A stretch of DNA of 64,000 nt from Candidatus Saccharimonadota bacterium (GTDB lineage: Bacteria > Patescibacteriota > Saccharimonadia > Saccharimonadales > Saccharimonadaceae): contig PBTC01000019.1 of assembly GCA_002726935.1 (NCBI GenBank), forward strand, positions 62,001 to 126,000, given 5' to 3'. Position numbers and translations under genes: made by a program. Shown piece by piece: positions 8,766 through 17,280 of the stretch. The stretch's first letter is position 1; every line of letters starts with the position of its first letter. The notes beneath the pieces were generated by a model. That model was not told the origin of the DNA. It saw only the letters and a list, made by a program, of their open reading frames with translations, and searched no databases.

Positions 8766-10577
8766 TTGTATATACATAAGGTTAGAGAGCCGAAAGCCGA
8801 AGTTTTCAATGAGCTGATGGACCTTGGAATTAGCCCTTCTGTTGCTAAAATTTTAGCATCCAGGGGTGTCGATCCTACAAAAGTTCTTGATGTCGGCAAA
8901 GCTTCTTCGCTCATTGATCCGGCAAAGATGAAGGGCATACACAATGCGGCTTCGATCATCACTGGGGCACTGATTAAGAATCAGAAGATTGTAGTGGTTG
9001 GGGACTACGACTGTGACGGAGCGACCGCGACAGCAATAGCTATCAGGGGGCTAAGGCTTATCGCGGCCTCCATGGGAAAAACAAAAGAGCAAGCGCAAGC
9101 AAATATCGATTTCTGTGTGCCAAACCGATTTGAATTTGGGTATGGCTTAAGTCCTGAAATCGTAAGATTCGTAAAAGAAGGATACAACCCAGACCTGATA
9201 ATTACGGTGGACAACGGGATATCGAGTGTAGAGGGTGTCTCCGTGGCGCAATCTTTGGGTATGAAGGTCGTAGTTACTGATCACCATCTCCCTGGCGATC
9301 ATATACCGGAAGCTGATGCTATCGTAAATCCGAATCAGCCAGGCTGCGACTTCCCAAGCAAGTCGATGGCGGGCTGTGGAGTTATGTTCTATGTGCTTCT
9401 ATATCTTCGCTCTCTATTGCGAGAAAACGAGTTGATTAAAGACACGCCCCCAAAGCTCGAGAGCTTGCTCGATATCGTAGCCCTGGGGACCGTAGCGGAC
9501 GTAGTGAAGCTGGATGAAAACAACAGAACTCTTGTTTCTATGGGTTTAAAAAGAATTCGCGGTGGAGCGATGTCAGAGGGGGTCAGAGCCCTATTTAATG
9601 TTGCGGGTAAGGACCCGTCGCGCGCTACACCACAGGATTTTGGGTTTGGTTTGGGCCCGCGTCTAAACGCTGCCGGCAGACTCGCGGACATGTCTCTAGG
9701 TATTCAGTGCTTGATAACAGAGGACAGTTTCGAAGCAGAGCGTCTGGCCGACTCCTTAAACGAGATCAACCTAAATCGAAAAGCAATCGAGTCAGAGATG
9801 AGATCCGAGGCAGAGTCAGCAATACAAGATTTCAAGATGGCTGAGAGTAAATTCGGCATGGTCGTGGCCAAGGAAGGTTGGCATCACGGTGTCATTGGAA
9901 TTATTGCTTCAAGAATAAAGGATGCGGTATACCGCCCCACAATCGTGCTTGCGCCAGAGGAAGGCACTCCTTATTACAGGGGTTCAGGCCGTTCGATACC
10001 CGGAGTACATTTGCGGGATGTTCTTGATCTCGTTACAAAACGCATGACCCCCGGCGCAATTCCGAAGTTCGGAGGTCATGCGATGGCGGCAGGAATGACA
10101 ATAGTTAAAGAGTATTTGCAGGAGTTCGAGGCCCAATTCGATGCTGCTGTTTATGAGATGGGCGACACCGGATGTTTTGCCGAGGTTGTTGAGACGGACG
10201 GCGGCCTAAATGCATCGGATATTAATCGAAAGCTAGTGGATGAGTTAGGCACTCAGGTTTGGGGTCAAGGCTTCCCCCCTCCTCTGTTTAGCGATACTTT
10301 TATTGTCAAATCCCAAAAAATTTTAAAAGAGAAGCATACAAAACTTCTTTTGGAGAAAGACGGAAGAGGATTCAACGCTGTAATGTGGAACTACACAGGG
10401 TCCCTAAATGGAACTATTAACTTGTCATATAGAGTCGAGGCAGATGATTTCAGGGGCGGCGATGCTATTCAGTTGATGATAGATAAGGTGCTGTTGAACC
10501 CTAACCCAGAGCTGGCGCAGGCAAATAAATCCTTAACAAACAAGACGAAAACCAGGACGTTTGCCGGGATGGGCTAA
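8766..10577 (+). CDS. recJ: Single-stranded-DNA exonuclease RecJ (603 aa)
   Basis: 5'-3' single-strand exonuclease of the DHH phosphoesterase family, used in recombinational repair, mismatch repair and fork processing. Visible motifs: VGDYDCDGATA (79-89), the TVDNG metal motif (147-151), TDHH (171-174), GLGPRLNAAGR in the core, and the DHHA1-domain motifs HHGVIGIIASR and FGGHAMAAGM. Length is close to the usual 570-600 aa, so the protein looks complete. Translation starts at TTG (8766), one base after the stop of the upstream ORF. It is the 3' gene of a two-gene unit and ends at a bidirectional hairpin. Confidence 0.95.
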   Translation: MYIHKVREPKAEVFNELMDLGISPSVAKILASRGVDPTKVLDVGKASSLIDPAKMKGIHNAASIITGALIKNQKIVVVGDYDCDGATATAIAIRGLRLIAASMGKTKEQAQANIDFCVPNRFEFGYGLSPEIVRFVKEGYNPDLIITVDNGISSVEGVSVAQSLGMKVVVTDHHLPGDHIPEADAIVNPNQPGCDFPSKSMAGCGVMFYVLLYLRSLLRENELIKDTPPKLESLLDIVALGTVADVVKLDENNRTLVSMGLKRIRGGAMSEGVRALFNVAGKDPSRATPQDFGFGLGPRLNAAGRLADMSLGIQCLITEDSFEAERLADSLNEINLNRKAIESEMRSEAESAIQDFKMAESKFGMVVAKEGWHHGVIGIIASRIKDAVYRPTIVLAPEEGTPYYRGSGRSIPGVHLRDVLDLVTKRMTPGAIPKFGGHAMAAGMTIVKEYLQEFEAQFDAAVYEMGDTGCFAEVVETDGGLNASDINRKLVDELGTQVWGQGFPPPLFSDTFIVKSQKILKEKHTKLLLEKDGRGFNAVMWNYTGSLNGTINLSYRVEADDFRGGDAIQLMIDKVLLNPNPELAQANKSLTNKTKTRTFAGMG

Positions 10578-10600
10578 GAGGAATTATTGACCTGAAGAAT

Positions 10601-10624
10601 AAGGGGCCAAGATGGCCCCTTTCT
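10601..10624. terminator. Bidirectional terminator between recJ and fliR
   Basis: AAGGGGCC (10601-10608) pairs with GGCCCCTT (10614-10621) around a 5-nt loop, followed by a short T-rich stretch. It sits between two convergent genes. Confidence 0.75.
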
Positions 10625-11388
10625 TATTGAGCCCGAAGAATTGCAACGGAAGCTATTCTGGTGAGTGCCTCAGAGAATGTGCTAACCATATATGGGACGC
10701 TGAAGGACAAAACGAGAACCCCCATGGCAATGGTGAGTGAGAACCCAACCGACATTAAATTCATTTGAGGTGAGGCCTTCGTCAAGATACCAAGGACGAG
10801 GTTGGCGACAAGCAGCGCGCCGACAATAGGCAGGGCAATCTGTAGTCCGAGCATAAACAGCATGCCACCGGAGATCACGATATTCTCAAATGTGACACCC
10901 GATGAAGGGGAGCCTATTGGTACAACATCAAAGCTCTTGGTTACAGCATCAATTAGCATAAGATGGCCTTCCATGCTAAGGAAGATTAAGCTTGCCAAAA
11001 TAGTGAGGAAGCTTCCAATAAGGGGCGATACAGAACCCTTTTCAGGATCTACAAATTGGGCAAATGCCAGGCCCATCTGTAAACCAATAATATCCCCAGC
11101 AAACTGAAAGGCAGCAAACACAATCTTCATTGAAAAACCTAGTGCGACACCAATTAAAATCTGCTGGGCAATAATCGCGACAGTCATGGGATCGTTAATT
11201 GGAACGGGCTGAGGCAATGTTTGAGCCAAAAGGAATGCAATGATTGCGGAAAGCCCAATTCGAACCTGAATGGGCAAAGAGCGCTGATCATATATCGGAG
11301 CCGTGCTCAGCATCGCCATAATGCGCACAAAAGGAAACACCCATGAGGCGATCAATAAATTAAGGACATCACCGCTAATTGTGACCAT
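10624..11388 (-). CDS. fliR: Flagellar export apparatus protein FliR (254 aa)
   Basis: Integral membrane component of the flagellar type III export gate (FliPQR). Several hydrophobic segments run across the protein. The open frame begins at 11451, but I choose the ATG at 11388 because it lies one base after the fliQ stop (TGA-A-ATG), gives the usual FliR length of about 255-260 aa and begins with the expected membrane segment. Last gene of fliP-fliQ-fliR, ending at the terminator shared with recJ. Confidence 0.93.
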   Translation of the reverse strand: MVTISGDVLNLLIASWVFPFVRIMAMLSTAPIYDQRSLPIQVRIGLSAIIAFLLAQTLPQPVPINDPMTVAIIAQQILIGVALGFSMKIVFAAFQFAGDIIGLQMGLAFAQFVDPEKGSVSPLIGSFLTILASLIFLSMEGHLMLIDAVTKSFDVVPIGSPSSGVTFENIVISGGMLFMLGLQIALPIVGALLVANLVLGILTKASPQMNLMSVGFSLTIAMGVLVLSFSVPYMVSTFSEALTRIASVAILRAQ

Positions 11389-11389
11389 T

Positions 11390-11662
11390 TCAACCGATGA
11401 TGTTGGGGATGTTTGCGAGGACCCTCTTTGTATAGTCGACGAGAGTCGCAAGCATCCACGGGCCGAAAATTAATAGGGTTGCAAAAATGCCGAGGATCTT
11501 GGGAATAAAACTAAGTGTCATTTCGTTGATCTGGGTCGCTGCCTGAACAATCGAAACCACTAGGCCGATCACCAAAGCCGCAACCAACATCGGACCCGAA
11601 ACCAGAAGCATTACGTTTAGGGCGTCTTGCCCCAGATTGAGAACTTGTTGACTTGTCATCAT
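11390..11662 (-). CDS. fliQ: Flagellar export apparatus protein FliQ (90 aa)
   Basis: Small inner-membrane protein of the export gate with two hydrophobic helices (about 15-40 and 50-75). It has the characteristic QAATQINEMTLSFIPKI stretch (residues 40-56) between and into the second helix, and the normal length of about 90 aa. It lies between fliP (11-nt gap) and fliR (1-nt gap), the conserved order. Confidence 0.95.
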   Translation of the reverse strand: MMTSQQVLNLGQDALNVMLLVSGPMLVAALVIGLVVSIVQAATQINEMTLSFIPKILGIFATLLIFGPWMLATLVDYTKRVLANIPNIIG

Positions 11663-11673
11663 GATTTCTTCTC

Positions 11674-12441
11674 CTAGTTCACAGCAAAGCTTGAAACCAA
11701 AGATGCCGTCAGTAATGTCCAGCCGTCAGCCAGCACGAACAGCATCAGCTTAAATGGCAGTGAAATAAGCATCGGAGAAAGCATCATCATGCCCATAGAC
11801 ATCAACACCGAGGACACAATTAAATCAATCACTAAAAAAGGCAAAAACACCATAAAGCCAATTTGGAACGCTGTTTTTAGCTCACTCGTGATGAAAGCCG
11901 GGACGATCACGCGAAGTGGAAGATCTGATGCTTTCTCGATTGGGCCTTCGATTTTTGCGAGCTTTTTAAAAAGGGCCAAATCAGGCTCGCGAACTTGATT
12001 GATCATGAAATCTTTCATTGGGGCCACGGCTTTGTCGAGCATTTCTGTAAACACGAGCTCTTCTTTTTCATAGGGGATGTAGGCCTCGTTGTACACCCTA
12101 TCAAGGGTGGGACTCATCACGAAAAAGGAAAGAAATAGCGCCAGACCGATAATGATTTGATTGGGGGGGCTATTTTGGGTACCGAGAGCCATCCTGAGCA
12201 AAGAGAGCACGATAACAATCCGCGTGAAGGACGTCATCATGAGAACGATTGCGGGGATGAAGCTAAGGAACGTGAAGAACAGCATCGTTTGAATGGACAC
12301 TGAGTAATTCGTTCCTCCTCCTGGGGTGGGCGTCGCCTGGATCCCAGGGAGAGCCTGTTGAGCGAAGGCGGGCTCAAAGATAGCCAGAGAGAGTGACAAT
12401 GCGGCAACTGCAGAAAAAACAATTCTGTTATAAGACGCCAT
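11674..12441 (-). CDS. fliP: Flagellar export apparatus protein FliP (255 aa)
   Basis: Core of the FliPQR export gate. The open frame reaches 12483, but I choose the ATG at 12441: it gives a signal peptide (MASYNR..., hydrophobic core, cleavage after PAFA) and a standard length, and a recurrent promoter element occupies the upstream codons. Family motifs include FTRIVIVLSLLRMALGTQ and the conserved SPTLDRVYNEA region, with later membrane segments. FliP does not follow fliO/fliN here; it heads its own fliP-fliQ-fliR transcript just downstream of flhF. Confidence 0.93.
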   Translation of the reverse strand: MASYNRIVFSAVAALSLSLAIFEPAFAQQALPGIQATPTPGGGTNYSVSIQTMLFFTFLSFIPAIVLMMTSFTRIVIVLSLLRMALGTQNSPPNQIIIGLALFLSFFVMSPTLDRVYNEAYIPYEKEELVFTEMLDKAVAPMKDFMINQVREPDLALFKKLAKIEGPIEKASDLPLRVIVPAFITSELKTAFQIGFMVFLPFLVIDLIVSSVLMSMGMMMLSPMLISLPFKLMLFVLADGWTLLTASLVSSFAVN

Positions 12442-12463
12442 ATATTTCGCTTCTTTATTAGTA

Positions 12464-12487
12464 GTTTTATTTACAGCGTACATAATA
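12464..12487 (-). promoter_or_regulatory. Recurrent promoter-region element upstream of fliP
   Basis: Minus strand: ATTATGTACGCTGTAAATAA, i.e. TGTAC, three bases, GTAAA and an A-rich tail. It lies between the flhF stop and the chosen fliP ATG, suggesting a separate fliPQR promoter. Confidence 0.65.
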
Positions 12488-12509
12488 GCATAATTTATTA
12501 AATGTTTAT

Positions 12510-13874
12510 TTAAGCAACCGTAGTTTTATGAGACAGGGCACCAATCCACCCTCTTTCTTGGTCTGTTACATCAAAAACAGATGATGCCTTGGAGCCCAGG
12601 GCTCGCTTAACCAGAACATTTGAATTGCAAGCGTAAATGTCCTCGGGAACCTGTTGACCAGTGGCCAAATAGTGAATCGGCAGCTTATTCCGAATTGCAA
12701 CGTCTAGAACTCCTCCCAGCCGAATAGCTTCGTCAAGCTTGCTGATGATTGAGCCCACTAGCCCTCCGACTTTGTAGTGGCGAGCTACGTCGTCTAGCGT
12801 TTCGGATTGAGCCGCGGCATTTAACAATAAGATGCGACTTGCATCGGTTTCTTTGAGCATCGTGGTTTGTTTGTCGATGCGCTCATCTCTCTGGGCCATT
12901 CCGACAGTATCAATGATCACCAGGTGTTTGCGTTGGAGGGTTTGTCTCAGGGTTCTCAGCTCGTCAAGAGTTTGCGCGGTGTAGACCTGAACACCAAGCA
13001 ATTTTCCGTAGATCCTGAGCTGGTCTTGAGCGCCGATTCTGAAAGAGTCGGTTGTCACCAAGCCTACAGACTCCTTGCCGTATTTCATAACGCAGCGGGC
13101 TGCGATTTTTGCTGTAGTGGTTGTCTTACCAACGCCTGTTGGTCCCACCAGTGCGAAGACTCCTCCCGTGTTGACGAGATCCCTGCCTTTCTCAACGGAA
13201 GGAATGTTTTTGATTAACACAGTACGGATCCAATCTTGAGCTTGCTCAAAATTAAACTGTGGTGGTATTTTCTCGACCATTTTTCTTGCAAACAGTGGGC
13301 TGAAACCCGCTCTGCAAAGCAATTCCCAGGACTCGCCCTTTACGGGGTCCTTATGGACGGTGTCTCTCCAGACGATTAGGTCGTTTTGGGTTTGAAGTAC
13401 TTTGCGCATTTGATCAAGCTCTCTAAAAATGCGTGCTTGATCGATCAAAGAATTGGGATCGTGCTTCGGCTCATCCCGTTTTGGAGACATGTCCTCAAGG
13501 ATTGATTTAATATCCTTGCTTAATGGAAAGTCGTTCACTGGGGTATCTGCTTTCCCAGGGGTGGTATCTGTTTCTTGGTCATCAAAGGAGGCAATAGTCC
13601 TTGGAGAAGGCTTAACTGCAGCAAGATTCTCGACTCGTTCTCGTATCAGATCTGCAGTCGATGAGAACTGTGGTCTTGAGGTCTCTGCCGAGATTTTTTC
13701 CCCTTCATTTTGCGTTGCTGTTTCTGTCTCTTCTACGAGCAGGCCAGCGACGATTTCGAGCTGATTGTTACGGAGTGTTCTCGACGTAATAATAATTGCA
13801 TCCGGACCGAGTGCTTCCGTGATCTGTTGCATGATCTCTTTAGTATTTGATCCGTGAAATTTTTGAATTTGCAT
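12510..13874 (-). CDS. flhF: Flagellar SRP-type GTPase FlhF (454 aa)
   Basis: Signal-recognition-particle GTPase that sets the position and number of flagella, mainly in polar flagellates. The N-terminal B domain starts with MQIQKF and contains the LGPDAIIITSR motif. A charged linker occupies about 55-150. The NG domain has the P-loop GPTGVGKTTTTAKIAA (244-259), TTDSFRIGAQDQL, the IIDTVGMAQRD G3 region and SKLDEAIRLGG. It is complete. It lies 9 nt downstream of flhA. The usual partner flhG (fleN) does not follow; the only MinD-type ATPase of that class in the window is at 32.8 kb. Confidence 0.95.
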   Translation of the reverse strand: MQIQKFHGSNTKEIMQQITEALGPDAIIITSRTLRNNQLEIVAGLLVEETETATQNEGEKISAETSRPQFSSTADLIRERVENLAAVKPSPRTIASFDDQETDTTPGKADTPVNDFPLSKDIKSILEDMSPKRDEPKHDPNSLIDQARIFRELDQMRKVLQTQNDLIVWRDTVHKDPVKGESWELLCRAGFSPLFARKMVEKIPPQFNFEQAQDWIRTVLIKNIPSVEKGRDLVNTGGVFALVGPTGVGKTTTTAKIAARCVMKYGKESVGLVTTDSFRIGAQDQLRIYGKLLGVQVYTAQTLDELRTLRQTLQRKHLVIIDTVGMAQRDERIDKQTTMLKETDASRILLLNAAAQSETLDDVARHYKVGGLVGSIISKLDEAIRLGGVLDVAIRNKLPIHYLATGQQVPEDIYACNSNVLVKRALGSKASSVFDVTDQERGWIGALSHKTTVA

Positions 13875-13883
13875 CTTGGGCTC

Positions 13884-15986
13884 TTATGCTGCGTTAACGA
13901 TTTGTGCAATTTTGATGGGCTTGCTTTCGGGGACCTCGCTGTGGGCGAGAACTCTTAAAGAAGGACAGGGGCGTCGCAATGCCTTAGCAAAGGGGACACG
14001 TAGAGAGTCGGGGACAAGAAGCGCGGGCGTTTGGCCCAATTGGGCTTGCAGTTTGGCGGCCTGCTCCAAGCGTTGTGTTAGTTTTTCCACTAGAGCCGGA
14101 TCAATAGCCAGAACATCCTGACCCATAGATCCTTGAGACTGCGCGATAACGTGTTCAAGCTCGTGTTCTAAGACCAAGACATTGAGGTCCTCATCGGAAG
14201 CGGCTATCCCTTGGATAATCGATTTTCTAAGTGCAATACGGACTAGTCCGGTAAGGTCTGAAAAGTGCTGTGTCTTTGCTCCGTGCTCTTGTAAGGTCTC
14301 GATAATCGTGTGCATATCGCGAATGTGAACACCCTCCTCCAACAGATTCTGCAAAACACGTTGAACGGTAGAGAGTGGCAAAAGCTTCGGAACGAGATCT
14401 TCGAACAGCTTCGGGTGTTGTTTTGCGAAATGATCAAGCAATGCCTGAACTTCCCCGCGGCCCATAATCTGGTGGGCCGATGTTTGCAAGATGTAAGACA
14501 TGTGGGTTGCAACAACCGTAGAGGAATCCACCACTGTGTAGCCAGCGGCCTGAGCAGCATCGCGAGAAGATTCGTCGATCCAGACCGCATCAAGATTGAA
14601 GGCGGGGTCCATGGCTTCGATGCCGGGGATCTTTCGAGTAACATCGCCTGGGTTGATGGCCATTAACCGCTCTGGATAAATTTCGCAAGCGCCCACCGTT
14701 ACACCACGAATTAAGATTCTGTAAGCGTTGGCCTTGAGATCCATGTTGTCACGGATGTGAATAGCTGGCGGGAGGAAACCCATTTCTTGAGCGAATTTTT
14801 TTCGAATGGCCTTAACTCTCTTAAGGATGTCCCCGTCTTGTTTTTCGTCTACGAGAGGAATTAGGCGGTAACCAACCTCCAGAGAAATAGGATCAATAAC
14901 TTTCACATCCTCCCAGGTAGCCTCTGGGCTGCCTGACATGGCCAACTGAATCTCGCTATCGAGCTCCGCTGAACCCTTCGCACCTGTGGCTTTGTTGGTT
15001 TTGTCAATGGTGTACCCCAAGTATCCTGCTAGTCCAGAAAACACAAGGAATATTAGGTTAGGCATACCAGGGATAAGCCCCATTAAGCCCAGTAGACCTG
15101 CGGTCGCATAAAATGGCGTGGCATTTCGGAACATTTGCTTGGAAAACTGTGTGCCGATATCATCGCCCTGCCCTACACGTGCAACAACTAAGCCGGCGGC
15201 AATCGAGATAATCAATGAAGGGATCTGCGCTACGAGACCGTCTCCGATGGACAGCAAGATATAGAGATCGGAGGCCTCTCCAAAGCTCATCTGGTGCCTT
15301 ACCATGCCAATGGAAACGCCGCCTATAATATTGATAAAGAGAATCAGAATCCCTGCTACGGCATCGCCCCGGACGAACTTGCTCGCACCGTCCATAGCCC
15401 CAAAGAACTCGGATTCTTGGGCAAGTTCAGCTCGTCGCTCTTTCGCTTCTTTCTCGCCGATGAGTCCGGCATTCAGGTCGGCGTCAACGGCCATCTGCTT
15501 TCCCGGCATGGCATCGAGAGTAAACCTTGCGGAGACTTCGGCAATACGTCCAGCGCCTTTGGTTACCACTACGAAGTTGATAACCACCAAGATGGCGAAG
15601 ACCACAAGGCCAATAGCCATATCTCCACCAACCAGGAACTCAGAGAAGGCCTCGATTACCTTTCCGGCAGCATCTGTTCCGTTGTGACCTTCCATCAGCA
15701 CTACACGGGTACTAGCCACGTTGAGACTGAGGCGCAATAGTGTTGTCACCAACAAAACGGCGGGAAAAATAGCGAACTCGAGTGGCTTCTTTGTGTTTAT
15801 GCTAACTACCAAAACCATCACGCTTATTGCAATGTTGAAGGTAAAGAGAACATCAAGTATGAATGGTGGCAGCGGTAAAACCATCATGGCCAAAATCATC
15901 ATGATGAACACTGGGGCCACAATAGTCTGAGAGGATCCCTTGGCCAAAAACTCCTGAATGGAGGAGAGAATTGATTTTTGATTCAT
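13884..15986 (-). CDS. flhA: Flagellar export gate protein FlhA (700 aa)
   Basis: Major export-gate protein: a membrane half with about eight hydrophobic segments (residues 20-330) and a cytoplasmic half that binds chaperone-substrate complexes. The conserved FHIPEP-type loop is recognisable from RFTLDAMPGKQMAVDADL and DLNAGLIGEKEAKERRAEL between membrane segments. Length matches the family (about 690-700). It starts 1 nt after the flhB stop. Confidence 0.96.
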   Translation of the reverse strand: MNQKSILSSIQEFLAKGSSQTIVAPVFIMMILAMMVLPLPPFILDVLFTFNIAISVMVLVVSINTKKPLEFAIFPAVLLVTTLLRLSLNVASTRVVLMEGHNGTDAAGKVIEAFSEFLVGGDMAIGLVVFAILVVINFVVVTKGAGRIAEVSARFTLDAMPGKQMAVDADLNAGLIGEKEAKERRAELAQESEFFGAMDGASKFVRGDAVAGILILFINIIGGVSIGMVRHQMSFGEASDLYILLSIGDGLVAQIPSLIISIAAGLVVARVGQGDDIGTQFSKQMFRNATPFYATAGLLGLMGLIPGMPNLIFLVFSGLAGYLGYTIDKTNKATGAKGSAELDSEIQLAMSGSPEATWEDVKVIDPISLEVGYRLIPLVDEKQDGDILKRVKAIRKKFAQEMGFLPPAIHIRDNMDLKANAYRILIRGVTVGACEIYPERLMAINPGDVTRKIPGIEAMDPAFNLDAVWIDESSRDAAQAAGYTVVDSSTVVATHMSYILQTSAHQIMGRGEVQALLDHFAKQHPKLFEDLVPKLLPLSTVQRVLQNLLEEGVHIRDMHTIIETLQEHGAKTQHFSDLTGLVRIALRKSIIQGIAASDEDLNVLVLEHELEHVIAQSQGSMGQDVLAIDPALVEKLTQRLEQAAKLQAQLGQTPALLVPDSLRVPFAKALRRPCPSLRVLAHSEVPESKPIKIAQIVNAA

Positions 15987-15987
15987 A

Positions 15988-17121
15988 TTATGCCGGGCTC
16001 ACGCCAGGGTCCATTCCAGGTGGTATGTCGTTTTCAGTTGGGAGTTCGATGTTTGATTCGCCGTTGTTTTTGAGCGAATAAACATAAGCAAGCACTTTAG
16101 CGACCGCCCTAAACAAGGTGTCCGGGATAGCCCTATTCACTTCGACGTGCTTATAAAGGGAGCGAGCAAGAGGGGGGGATTCTACGATCGGAACACCGCT
16201 CTCATTGGCCAAATCCCTGATCCTTTGAGCGAGGTCGTCTGTGCCTTTTGCAACCACTACGGGTGTGCGGCCCTTCTCTTTCTCGTACTTGATCGCGACA
16301 GCGTAATGGGTTGGATTGGTCACTACGACATCTGCGGAGGGTATAGAGCCCATCATACGTCTTTTGGCCATTTCTCTCTGGATGGCTCTGATCTTCGCTT
16401 TAATGAATGGATCTCCATCGGATTCTTTGTGCTCTTTCTTAAGCTCCTCGAAGGACATCTTTAGTTTCTTGTTGTAGCGCCAGAGTTGATAGGGAACATC
16501 AGCGGCAGTTAACAAAAAATAAAGTGCGCACAGAATCATCATGTTCACCGCAACCATCTGTCCGAGCTTCAGTATCCCCGCTTTTAAGCCCATGGCTGCG
16601 AGGGTGGAGTACTGCCCCATATCAGATATCACGAGATAGAAGCCCACGCCGCCGATAACAATGGACTTAACGATCGCCTTCGTAAGCTCAGCCACAGCAT
16701 TAACTGAAAATATGTTCTTAAGCCCCTTGATTGGGTTTAGCTTTGATGCCTTAAATTCAATGGCTTTTGTGGACCAGTTGATTCCTCCAACCGCCAGATT
16801 TGCCAAAACAGATACGGCTACAACGGCTAATATCAAAGGGAAAAGGGAAAAAAGAATGGAGGTCAGCGATTCAACAAATATAGAAGCCATCTTTGATGGA
16901 TCAAAGGCAACTTGACGATCGAAGGTGAAGCTCGACCTAACCAGGAACTGAAATGACGCAAGCAATGAAGGACCCATAAGAAAAATCACCGACATAGCCA
17001 CGAGCATAGAGAATCCACCGCCGAACTCCCTGGAACGCGGAACGTCGCCCTCTTCCCTTGCCTTTTGTTTTTTCCTTTCGGAGGCTGGTAAGTCTTTATC
17101 TTGACTTGAGTCTTCTGACAT
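15988..17121 (-). CDS. flhB: Flagellar export switch protein FlhB (377 aa)
   Basis: Membrane protein that switches export from rod-hook to filament substrates by autocleavage. The N-terminal SERKKQKAREEGDVPRSRE (14-32) is the family signature. Four membrane segments follow, and the cleavage motif NPTH is intact at 269-272 in VVVTNPTHYAVAIKYE. First gene of flhB-flhA-flhF, with a recurrent promoter element just upstream (17136-17165). Confidence 0.96.
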   Translation of the reverse strand: MSEDSSQDKDLPASERKKQKAREEGDVPRSREFGGGFSMLVAMSVIFLMGPSLLASFQFLVRSSFTFDRQVAFDPSKMASIFVESLTSILFSLFPLILAVVAVSVLANLAVGGINWSTKAIEFKASKLNPIKGLKNIFSVNAVAELTKAIVKSIVIGGVGFYLVISDMGQYSTLAAMGLKAGILKLGQMVAVNMMILCALYFLLTAADVPYQLWRYNKKLKMSFEELKKEHKESDGDPFIKAKIRAIQREMAKRRMMGSIPSADVVVTNPTHYAVAIKYEKEKGRTPVVVAKGTDDLAQRIRDLANESGVPIVESPPLARSLYKHVEVNRAIPDTLFRAVAKVLAYVYSLKNNGESNIELPTENDIPPGMDPGVSPA

Positions 17122-17135
17122 GAACCCTGCTCTTT

Positions 17136-17165
17136 GTAAATTTACTCATAGCATACACTATAGAA
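17136..17165 (-). promoter_or_regulatory. Recurrent promoter-region element upstream of flhB
   Basis: Minus strand: TATAGTGTATGCTATGAGTA, then AATTTAC. It has the TATAGT -10-like hexamer, GTAT and a GAGTAAA block, the last also seen upstream of the 34.2 kb and 36.0 kb genes. Confidence 0.65.
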
Positions 17166-17240
17166 TAAAATGGTCAAGTTTTATTGATCAAAATTGGCGT
17201 TTTGAGAAGGTGTTCTTTAAGTAAAATTGGGGCTAGAAAA

Positions 17241-17266
17241 TAAAAAAACGCACCATGAGGTGCGTT
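17241..17266 (-). terminator. Intrinsic terminator of the sigma-like gene
   Basis: On the minus strand AACGCACC and GGTGCGTT form an 8-bp stem (17266-17259 and 17254-17247) with a 4-nt loop, followed by a run of seven T. It lies just downstream of the gene at 17281-18822. Confidence 0.85.
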
Positions 17267-17280
17267 CTTTTGGCTAGGGG

